Of a DNA stretch of 64,000 nt, positions 48,404 to 55,785 are shown piece by piece. How positions within the stretch are numbered: the stretch's first letter is position 1; the number at the start of each line of letters is the position of its first letter. This stretch comes from Dactylosporangium roseum (GTDB taxonomy: Bacteria > Actinomycetota > Actinomycetes > Mycobacteriales > Micromonosporaceae), in the NCBI RefSeq assembly GCF_025264685.1, contig NZ_CP073721.1, positions 3,711,001 to 3,775,000 on the forward strand, given 5' to 3'. The notes beneath the pieces are model-generated. The model made no database searches. It was not told where the DNA came from and saw only the letters and a list, made by a program, of their open reading frames with translations. The position numbers and the translations under genes were made by a program.

Positions 48404-49677
48404 GCGGGACGACGCGGCGACCGGCGGTGTTCCTCGACCGCGACGGCGTGCTCAACGAGGTGACGGTCAGCGGTGGCACGCCGCTGCCGCCGCCCGACGC
48501 CGCGCACATGCGCCTGCTGCCCGGTGTGGTCGAGGCCTGCCGCCGGCTGCACGATCTGGGCTACGTCCTCGTCGTGGTGACCAACCAGCCGGACCTCGCC
48601 CGCGGCAAGCAGTCAGCCGGCGAACTGGACCGCATGCACGCGTTCCTCACCGACCGGCTGCCACTCGACGACATCGCGGTGTGCACGCACGACGACGCCG
48701 ACGACTGTGCCTGCCGCAAGCCCCGCCCCGGTCTGCTGCTGGATGCGGCCGACCGGCTCAACCTCGACCTGACCGGCAGCTTCATGGTCGGGGACCGCTG
48801 GCGTGACGTCGAGGCGGCGCAGCGCGCCGGAGTGACGTCCATCTACATCGACCGCGACTACGGCGAGCGCAAGGCCGTGGATGCCGATCTCGTCGCGTCG
48901 AGCCTGCTTGACGCATTGCCCTTCATCGAATCCCGACACGTCTCCGGGGGGAGTCAACCGGTGGTTGGAGCCGCATTGAAGCACGTCAAGATCTTCGCCG
49001 ACGGCGCGGACCTCGAAAGCATCGTCGCGCTGGCCGGGCGACCGGACATCGCCGGGTTCACCACCAACCCGACACTGATGCGCAAGTCCGGAGTCAGCGA
49101 CTACGAGCCGTTCGCCCGCAAGGTCCTGGAAGCGATCACCGACCGGCCGGTGTCGTTCGAGGTCTTCGCCGACGACCCGGACGGCATGATCCGGCAGGCG
49201 CGGCTGATCGCCTCGTGGGGACGCAACGTGTACGTCAAGATTCCGGTGACGGACACCCGCGGCCGGTCCACGGCGGACGTGATCCGGCAGCTCACCGCCG
49301 ACCGGGTCCAGCTCAACGTGACAGCGCTGCTGACGCTGCCGCAGGTCGAGGAGGTGACCGCGGCGCTCGACGGCACCCGCGGCGCCGTGGTCTCGGTGTT
49401 CGCCGGCCGCATCGCGGACACCGGCCGTGACCCGGTTCCGGTCATGACCGACGCGCTGCGGATCACCTCGGCGCAGGCCAACGTCAAACTCCTGTGGGCC
49501 AGCCCGCGGGAGATCCTCAACGTGCGCCAGGCCGACGACATCGGGGTCGACATCATCACCGTCACCCACGACCTGCTGGCCAAGCTTCCGTTGTTCGGCA
49601 AGTCGCTGGACGACTATTCGCTCGAGACCGTGCGGATGTTCCACAACGACGCGGCGGCGGCGGGATACACGCTGTGA
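48400..49677 (+). CDS. GmhB-like HAD phosphatase fused to a transaldolase domain
   Basis: 425 residues in one uninterrupted frame. Residues 1-~180 are a HAD phosphatase of the GmhB type: FLDRDGVLNE with the nucleophile, VVVTNQPDLARG, a Cys/His zinc loop (CTHDDADDCACRKPRP) and FMVGDRWRDVEAA. Residues ~190-425 are a small transaldolase: IFADGADLESI, FTTNPTLMRKSGVSDYE, the Schiff-base Lys in VYVKIPVT, LNVTALLTLPQVEEV and LLWASPREI. The TTG at 48,400 overlaps the previous stop. An internal in-frame GTG at 48,961 has GGGGGGAG eight bases upstream, so a free transaldolase may also be made. The two halves would supply sedoheptulose 7-phosphate and dephosphorylate heptose 1,7-bisphosphate. Confidence 0.82.
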   Translation: MSGTTRRPAVFLDRDGVLNEVTVSGGTPLPPPDAAHMRLLPGVVEACRRLHDLGYVLVVVTNQPDLARGKQSAGELDRMHAFLTDRLPLDDIAVCTHDDADDCACRKPRPGLLLDAADRLNLDLTGSFMVGDRWRDVEAAQRAGVTSIYIDRDYGERKAVDADLVASSLLDALPFIESRHVSGGSQPVVGAALKHVKIFADGADLESIVALAGRPDIAGFTTNPTLMRKSGVSDYEPFARKVLEAITDRPVSFEVFADDPDGMIRQARLIASWGRNVYVKIPVTDTRGRSTADVIRQLTADRVQLNVTALLTLPQVEEVTAALDGTRGAVVSVFAGRIADTGRDPVPVMTDALRITSAQANVKLLWASPREILNVRQADDIGVDIITVTHDLLAKLPLFGKSLDDYSLETVRMFHNDAAAAGYTL

Positions 49678-49732
49678 CCCGGCGCCGCACCACCCCATTC
49701 ACCGGCGATATTCGCACAGGGGAGCAGTCACC

Positions 49733-50542
49733 ATGACCCAGCAACCCGTGGTGGACAACTCACCGCAGGATCCGAACGACTGGGACCACCACTGGGACGC
49801 CTACGGCGAGGCCGCCGAGGGCAACCCCGCCAACGTGTACCGCCGGCAACTGATGCTGCGACTGCTGGGCCGCCCGGCCGCCGGCAGCACCGTCCTGGAC
49901 ATCGGCAGCGGCCAGGGCGAGTTCGCCGTCCACCTGCAACGCACGTACCCCGACGTGGCGGTCTGGGGGGTGGAGTACAGCGCCGAAGGGGTCGCCCGCA
50001 GCCAGGCTGTCGCCGCGAAGGAGGGCGTGGCGGCCAAGTTCCGGCAGGTCGACCTGCTGCAGCCGGTCGACCTGCCCGACGGGCCGCCCCCGGCGGCCTA
50101 CGCGGTGTGTTCCGAGGTGCTCGAGCACGTGGACGACCCGACGCTGTTGATCCGGAACGCCCGTGCCCTGCTCGCGCCGGGTTGCCGGGTCGTGATCACC
50201 GTGCCCGGCGGCCCCCGCTCCGCGTTCGACCACCACATCGGGCACTTTCAGCATTTCACCGCGGCCAAGCTGCACGGCGTCCTGACCGATGCCGGCTACA
50301 CCGTCGAGCGTGTGCTGCGCACCGGCTTCCCGTTCTTCAACCTCTACAAACTCGCGGTCATTGCGCGCGGCCGCAAGCTCATCGAGGACGTCGAACGGCG
50401 TGAGCCCGGCAGTCGCACGGTTCCGGGTGAGCGGGCCATGAAGGCGTTCTTCGACTTCGGATTCCGGCACAGCATGGACAATTTCCCGCTGGGCTGGCAA
50501 ATGGCCGCGGTGGCCACCGTACCGCCGGACGCCGCCTCATGA
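49733..50542 (+). CDS. SAM-dependent methyltransferase
   Basis: 269 residues. SAM motif VLDIGSGQGEFAVHL, then WGVEYSAEGVARSQ, AAYAVCSEVLEHVDDPTLLI and LAPGCRVVITVPGGPRSAFDHHIGH, which is broken here by family numbering. The HxxGHFQHFT stretch is typical of Methyltransf_23 members in glycan clusters. ATG at 49,733 follows GGGGAG. The stop overlaps the kinase start (ATGA). Likely substrate: a sugar or nucleotide sugar of this pathway. Confidence 0.85.
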   Translation: MTQQPVVDNSPQDPNDWDHHWDAYGEAAEGNPANVYRRQLMLRLLGRPAAGSTVLDIGSGQGEFAVHLQRTYPDVAVWGVEYSAEGVARSQAVAAKEGVAAKFRQVDLLQPVDLPDGPPPAAYAVCSEVLEHVDDPTLLIRNARALLAPGCRVVITVPGGPRSAFDHHIGHFQHFTAAKLHGVLTDAGYTVERVLRTGFPFFNLYKLAVIARGRKLIEDVERREPGSRTVPGERAMKAFFDFGFRHSMDNFPLGWQMAAVATVPPDAAS

Positions 50543-51519
50543 TCATTACTCGTACCCCGCTGCGGATCACGCTCGGCGGCGGCGGGACCGACCTGCCCTC
50601 GTACTACGAGCGGTTCGGTGGCCTGCTGATCTCGGCGGCGATCTCCAAGTACATCTTCATCTCGATCAACAAGACGTTCACCGACGACTACTTCCTCAAA
50701 TACTCCGCGCTGGAACGGGTGGACCGGGTCGAGAACATCGAGCACCCCATCGTCCGGGAAGCGCTGCTGAGCCACAACGTGGCGCCGTCGGTCGAGATCG
50801 TCAGCATGGCGGACATCCCGTCCGGCACCGGCCTGGGTTCCTCCGGCGCGTTCACGGTCGGTCTGCTGCGGGCCATCTACGCGATGCGGCGCGATCACGT
50901 CAGCGCCGACGAGGTCGCCGCCGAGGCCTGCCGGATCGAGATCGAACGGCTGTCCCGGCCGGTGGGCAAGCAGGACCAGTACGTCGCGTCGTTCGGCGGT
51001 CTCAAGACCTACTCGTTCGAGCCGGACGGCACGGTCAACGTCACCCCGCTGGCAGTGTCCACGGAAACCTTCCACGACCTCGAAGAGCACCTGCTGATGT
51101 TCTTCACGGGCTACTCGCGGGCGGCCGACCAGGTGCTCGAGGAGCAGCGCAGCAAGTCCACCGCCGGCGACGCGTCGATGATCGACAACCTGCACTACGT
51201 CAAGGAACTCGGACTGCGCAGCAAGGTCGCACTGGAGGCCGGTGACGTCGAAGGCTTCGCGGCGCTGATGCACGAGCACTGGGAGCACAAGAAGAAGCGC
51301 TCCGGTGCGATGTCCAACCCGAACATCGACCGCTGGTACGAGGTCGGACGCGCGAACGGTGCGTTGGGCGGAAAGCTGGTCGGCGCCGGGGCCGGCGGGT
51401 TCCTGTTGTTCTACACCCGCGATCCCCGGCGGTTGCGCGCGGCGATGGCGGCGGAAGGGCTGGCCGAGGTCCGGTTCACCTTCGACAGCGACGGCAGCGT
51501 TGTGGTCGTCCGGGACTGA
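50539..51519 (+). CDS. hddA: GHMP kinase, HddA-like (heptose 7-phosphate 1-kinase)
   Basis: 326 residues. The N terminus IITRTPLRITLGGGGTDLP and the phosphate loop PSGTGLGSSGAFTVGLL are those of HddA-type sugar kinases. VGKQDQYVASFGGLKTYSF and the C-terminal GKLVGAGAGGFLLFY complete the GHMP motifs. By family it phosphorylates O-1 of D-glycero-alpha-D-manno-heptose 7-phosphate. Fucose or other sugar kinases share this group, so context supports the call: the SIS, HAD and nucleotidyltransferase genes lie in the same operon. Confidence 0.8.
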   Translation: MIITRTPLRITLGGGGTDLPSYYERFGGLLISAAISKYIFISINKTFTDDYFLKYSALERVDRVENIEHPIVREALLSHNVAPSVEIVSMADIPSGTGLGSSGAFTVGLLRAIYAMRRDHVSADEVAAEACRIEIERLSRPVGKQDQYVASFGGLKTYSFEPDGTVNVTPLAVSTETFHDLEEHLLMFFTGYSRAADQVLEEQRSKSTAGDASMIDNLHYVKELGLRSKVALEAGDVEGFAALMHEHWEHKKKRSGAMSNPNIDRWYEVGRANGALGGKLVGAGAGGFLLFYTRDPRRLRAAMAAEGLAEVRFTFDSDGSVVVVRD

Positions 51520-51528
51520 GGCATCGCG

Positions 51529-52242
51529 ATGCAATGTGTGATCCTGGCAGGCGGCATCGGCACCCGGATGTGGCCCGAGACCCGCACCGTGCCCAAGACG
51601 CTCCTGCCGGTCAACGGGCGGCCGTTCGCCGCCTGGCAGCTCGACTGGCTGGCCGGGGCCGGCATCACGTCGATCGTCTACTCCATCGGCTACCTCGGCG
51701 CGGAGGTCCGTGACTTCGTCGGGGACGGATCACGGTGGGGGCTGTCGGTCGACTACGTCGACGAGGGTCAGCAGTTGCGCGGGACGGCCGGTGCGCTACG
51801 GCTGGCCTGCGACGAGGGCGTCCTGGCCGAGGACTTCCTGATCCTGTACGGGGACTCGTGGCTGCAGGTCGACCCGGCCGCGGTGCTGTCCGCGGCCCGC
51901 GAGCGGCCGGAACCCGCCCTGATGACGGTGTTCGCCAACGACGGCCGGTGGGACACCAGCAACGTCGTCTTCGACGGCCATCGGGTCGAGCGGTACGCCA
52001 AGGGACTGGCCCAGCGGCCGGCGGCTATGCGGTGGATCGACTACGGCCTGGCCGTGATGCGCCGCGATCTCGTCGTCGCCCGGGTCCCGCCGGCCACCGT
52101 CGCGGACCTGGCACCGTTGCACACCGCGCTGGCCGACGAAGGACTGCTGGCCGGTCTCGCGGTCGCCGACCGCTTCTACGAGATCGGCTCGGCCGAAGGT
52201 CGCCGCGAACTCGAACAGTTCCTCGAGAAGCCGCCCCTGTGA
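51529..52242 (+). CDS. hddC: Nucleotidyltransferase, HddC-like (heptose 1-phosphate)
   Basis: 237 residues. The signature VILAGGIGTRMWPETRTVPKTLLPVNGRP binds the nucleotide (quoted in parts: AGGIGTRM, VPKTLLPVNG). Other blocks are SIVYSIGYLGAEVRDFVGDG, LRGTAGALRLA and the metal site FLILYGDSWLQVD. Length and sequence fit HddC and related enzymes of about 230 residues. It should activate heptose 1-phosphate, most likely to the GDP sugar, the last step of the pathway. The nucleotide cannot be proved from sequence. The stop overlaps the flippase start (GTGA). Confidence 0.78.
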   Translation: MQCVILAGGIGTRMWPETRTVPKTLLPVNGRPFAAWQLDWLAGAGITSIVYSIGYLGAEVRDFVGDGSRWGLSVDYVDEGQQLRGTAGALRLACDEGVLAEDFLILYGDSWLQVDPAAVLSAARERPEPALMTVFANDGRWDTSNVVFDGHRVERYAKGLAQRPAAMRWIDYGLAVMRRDLVVARVPPATVADLAPLHTALADEGLLAGLAVADRFYEIGSAEGRRELEQFLEKPPL

Positions 52243-53552
52243 CCGCCCCGGGCACCGGCACGCTGGGGCGGGCAGTGCCGGTCGCGGCCGGCCTGGCGAT
52301 CCAGGCGATCACCGCCTATCTCACGCTGATCGTGGCCGGGCGGGTGCTGGGTGCCGCTGAGTTCGGCAAGCTGGCGGCCCTGTACACCGTCATTTCCAGC
52401 GTCGCCAACGGCCTGTACCAACCCTTGGAGCAGGAGGTGTCCCGCCGCCGCGGCCGGGAGTGGGAGACCGGCCGGGCCGAGGCGGCGCTGTTGCGCCGCG
52501 CGCTGCTGTTCGCGACCTGCCTGTCCCTACTGGTCATCGCCCTTGGGCTGGGCCTGCACGACATGGCCGTACGACTGCTCGGCGGGGACCCGCAACTGCT
52601 GGCCGCCCTGTGCGTGGGGTTGCCCGGATACGCCCTGTGCTTCGTCTCCCGAGGTGCCCTGTCCGGGGCCCGCCGGCTTCGCCGCTACGGCCTGCAACTC
52701 GCCGTGGAGGGAGTGTTCCGCCTGGTAGGGGTGGTCGGTCTGGCCCTGCTCGCGGTGCACACCGTGCCCTGGTACGGCTGGCTGTTCGGCCTCGCGCCAT
52801 GGCTCGCGCTGGCGGTTTCGTCCGTCGGCCTGCGCCCGGCCGCGAACCACCCCGTGGCATCGGCGACACCGCTGGTCACGCCGTTGCTGCTGTTGCTGGT
52901 CAGCGCGTTGGCCACCCAACTGCTCATCGGCGCCGGGCCGGTGGTCGCCCAGCTCTTCGCCGGCGCCGCCGATCAGGCCCAGATCGGCGCGTTCCTCGCG
53001 GCGCTGGTGGTGGTACGGCTGCCGGTGCTGCTGTTCACGGCGATCCAGCCGAGCGTGCTGCCGGCACTGTCCGCGCATGTCGCGGCCGGCCGCGCCGCCG
53101 CGTTCCGGGCGCTGCTGGTCAAGGTGCTCGCGGCCCTGGCCGCGCTGGCGCTGCTGACCACCGCGGCCACGGCCGGCCTGGGCCCCTGGGCGTTGCGGTT
53201 GCTGTTCGGGTCCGACTACGTGCTCTCCCGCGGTGTCTTCGCGCTGATGGGTGCCTCGGTGGGCACATACGTGATCGCCACCGGCCTGAGCCTGGTTCCG
53301 CTCGCGTACGGGCGACACCGGTTGGTCGCGCTGGGCTGGCTGACCGGGCTGGCCGGCCTGGCCGCCGGCACGGGGCTCGCCCACGACCCGGTCCTTCGGG
53401 CGACGATGGGCCTGCTGATCGGAGCCGCTGCCGCCACGGTGGTGTTCGCCCTGGTGTCCTGGCGCGCGATGACCCGCCGGACGGGCGTTGTGGAAGGTGC
53501 CGAGCAGCCGCCGCCCACCACCGCCGAGCTGACCGGCGCGGGCCCGGTCTGA
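52239..53552 (+). CDS. Polysaccharide flippase (MOP/Wzx-like)
   Basis: 437 residues, almost wholly hydrophobic with about twelve membrane helices. The first helices (VPVAAGLAIQAITAYLTLIVAGRVLGAAEFGKLAALYTV, in parts) match the Wzx/oligosaccharide-exporter pattern with the short conserved LGAAEFG. GTG at 52,239 overlaps the previous stop. It probably moves lipid-linked sugar units to the outer face. It is the last gene of the plus-strand operon, closed by a strong convergent terminator. Confidence 0.85.
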   Translation: MTAPGTGTLGRAVPVAAGLAIQAITAYLTLIVAGRVLGAAEFGKLAALYTVISSVANGLYQPLEQEVSRRRGREWETGRAEAALLRRALLFATCLSLLVIALGLGLHDMAVRLLGGDPQLLAALCVGLPGYALCFVSRGALSGARRLRRYGLQLAVEGVFRLVGVVGLALLAVHTVPWYGWLFGLAPWLALAVSSVGLRPAANHPVASATPLVTPLLLLLVSALATQLLIGAGPVVAQLFAGAADQAQIGAFLAALVVVRLPVLLFTAIQPSVLPALSAHVAAGRAAAFRALLVKVLAALAALALLTTAATAGLGPWALRLLFGSDYVLSRGVFALMGASVGTYVIATGLSLVPLAYGRHRLVALGWLTGLAGLAAGTGLAHDPVLRATMGLLIGAAAATVVFALVSWRAMTRRTGVVEGAEQPPPTTAELTGAGPV

Positions 53553-53605
53553 GCGGCTCCCGGTCCGCGCCGGCGATCAGGGGAACCTTCCGCAGGAACA
53601 ACGGA

Positions 53606-53632
53606 GCGCCCCGGGGAAACTCCCCGGGGCGC
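53606..53632. terminator. Convergent terminator between flippase and GT-C genes
   Basis: A perfect 11-bp stem (GCGCCCCGGGG / CCCCGGGGCGC) with a five-base loop lies between two convergent stops. Confidence 0.85.
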
Positions 53633-53650
53633 GTCATCCGCCGAAGCAAC

Positions 53651-55564
53651 TCAACCCTTGCGCCAGAGCGCCCATCCGTGGTTCGGATCGGTCACCACGA
53701 GCCGGAAGCCGTACCGCGATCCGTCCCACGCCTCCACCTCGGCGTCCGACGGCGGGTCGTAGGGCGCGATGACCACGTTCGCCTCGCTCGGCGGGGTCGG
53801 ATCCGACGTCTGGTCCCAGATGAGCAGGGGAGTCCAGTAGATCTCGCGCATGTGATTGTACTGGAGGTACCAGACGACCTGCTGTTTCGCGAACGCGACC
53901 CGATCGCCTTCGCGGACGTGACCTTCACGGACGATGAGCGGGGTGCCGGGACGGTACTGGTTGACCTCCATCGGAATGCTGATCTTCTGCGTCGCGACCA
54001 CCATGTTGGCGGCGACCACCAGCGCCATGCCGGCCATCACCAGCGCCGAGCCCCAGCGAGGACGCCGGATGAGCACGATGATCCCGGCCAGCAGGACCAG
54101 CGTGACGATGGTGGGCCGGGTCACTCCGATCTGGTGCCATCGCCAGCCGAGGAAGGACATCTCCGGCGCGTCGAAGCCGAGGAACTTGCCCCAGCCGTGC
54201 ACGCGGGTCCGGATCGACACGACCGCACCGGTGAGCAGTGTCAGCGCGGCGGCGGAACCGCCGAGCACCAGGACCTGGCGGCGGGTCTTGGCCGACAGCA
54301 GCGCGGCGAGGCCGATCAGCAGCCAGAGCGGGAACAGCATGTGGATGTAGCGCGGGTAGGCGAAGTAGTTGATCCGGTTGTCGCCGGGGGGCAGCGCGGC
54401 CGAGCTGAGCAGCGCGATGAGCAGGGTGGTGAACAGCGTCGCGGTCACGACGATCCGGCGGGCCGCGGTGGCCGTCTCGCTCATCTCGGCTCGCAGCGCC
54501 CGCCAGCGGGTCAGCGGCAGCACCGCCGTGATGACGCCGACCGCACCGACGCCGAACGTGCCGATGCACAGATACCAGAGCTGGCCGTCAGCGGTGCCCA
54601 GCATCCGGCCCAGGCCGCTCAACGTGGTGATCGCGTTGACGGTCGTGCCCGTCGGGCTGTTGCCGGCGGTGTCGATCGCGTCGGCGCTGACGGCTTTCAG
54701 GATCGGGTCGAGCGTCATCACCACGCCGGCCCCGGCGATCGCGGCGAGGGTCGTCGCCCAGCCGCTGCGCCGCAGGACCAGCACGGTGACGGTCAGCAGG
54801 ACGTGCACGAGCACCACCATGGTGCCGCGGATGTGGGTGACGAACAGCAGGCCCGCCACGGCGCCGGAGCCCAGCGCGCCGAGCACCCGCGCGTGGGTCG
54901 TGGTGCCGGCCAGCCAGGTGTGGGCCAGCACGAGCCAGGCGATGACCATGGTGCCGAGCACGGCGTCGGTCAGCGCGAACTGCGAGTAGAACACCACTGC
55001 CGGCATGGCGGCGGCGACGAACGCCCCGCCGAGCGCCGTGCGCGTCGGCAGCACGAGGGTCCGCCGGGCGTAGAGATACAGCAAGGGGAAGACCAGCGCG
55101 TTGAGCACCGCGTTGATGACGAGCACGCTGCGGTACACCGTGAACGCGTCCTGGGTGAACCAGTACACCGGGGAGATGAGCATCGGATAGCCCATGCGCC
55201 GGAACGTCTCGTTGTCGGTGGTCTGACCGCCGGCGTCGCCGGCCAGCACGCGAGCGGCCACCAGGTAACCGTCTTCGTCGGCGTGGGCGGCCGGCACGTC
55301 GAGGTGCCGCGACAACCAGACTCGCCAGCCGACCTGGAGGAGGTAGCCCACGACGACGGCGACGACGATCCAGCGCCCGCTGAGCCGCCGGCCGGGGGTC
55401 TCCGACGCTGCCGCGGGTGGGGCGCCGGTCGACTGATCGGAACTCGAGTCCTGCGCGGTTGGTGTCGCCGCTGACGTGACCCCGTCCGGCGGGCTCACAA
55501 TCTGTTGGGCAGGGTCCTGCTGGGAAGGCTTCGCCACAGCGGCGTCACTGTGCTGACTTACCAT
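53651..55564 (-). CDS. Polytopic membrane protein, GT-C glycosyltransferase-like (PMT/ArnT form)
   Basis: 637 residues from ATG at 55,564, which has GAGGGG upstream. A disordered Gln/Ser/Thr/Pro-rich cytoplasmic lead of about 60 residues precedes about eleven membrane helices. The first outer loop holds acidic residues (HLDVPAAHADEDGYLVAARVL), as in GT-C enzymes that use polyprenyl-phosphate sugars. The C-terminal ~110 residues are soluble and external (IPMEVNQYRPGTPLIV, YDPPSDAEVEAWDG). It probably adds a sugar to the island's glycan or to protein. Confidence 0.8.
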   Translation of the reverse strand: MVSQHSDAAVAKPSQQDPAQQIVSPPDGVTSAATPTAQDSSSDQSTGAPPAAASETPGRRLSGRWIVVAVVVGYLLQVGWRVWLSRHLDVPAAHADEDGYLVAARVLAGDAGGQTTDNETFRRMGYPMLISPVYWFTQDAFTVYRSVLVINAVLNALVFPLLYLYARRTLVLPTRTALGGAFVAAAMPAVVFYSQFALTDAVLGTMVIAWLVLAHTWLAGTTTHARVLGALGSGAVAGLLFVTHIRGTMVVLVHVLLTVTVLVLRRSGWATTLAAIAGAGVVMTLDPILKAVSADAIDTAGNSPTGTTVNAITTLSGLGRMLGTADGQLWYLCIGTFGVGAVGVITAVLPLTRWRALRAEMSETATAARRIVVTATLFTTLLIALLSSAALPPGDNRINYFAYPRYIHMLFPLWLLIGLAALLSAKTRRQVLVLGGSAAALTLLTGAVVSIRTRVHGWGKFLGFDAPEMSFLGWRWHQIGVTRPTIVTLVLLAGIIVLIRRPRWGSALVMAGMALVVAANMVVATQKISIPMEVNQYRPGTPLIVREGHVREGDRVAFAKQQVVWYLQYNHMREIYWTPLLIWDQTSDPTPPSEANVVIAPYDPPSDAEVEAWDGSRYGFRLVVTDPNHGWALWRKG

Positions 55565-55785
55565 CGTCCCCTCGATGTGTCGCGGATTGTGGCTCGCCAT
55601 CGACCGAGCGAGCACCGCTCAGAACGCGCCGACGCTACCACAATGCGAATGAGCGTGTCGGCGTCGCGCAACAGGGCGATCGTGGGTTGAGCGACATCGG
55701 CTGGTGACCGTCGGTGATCGATGGAACGATGGGAGGCTGGTCGGCGGCCGTGGAGGTCCCGGTCAGCCGAGACGCATTCTCCGTG

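Noticed and set aside
48961..49677. Calling the transaldolase as a separate gene
   Set aside because: There is no stop codon after the phosphatase part, so the continuous frame is reported, with the internal start noted as a second possibility.
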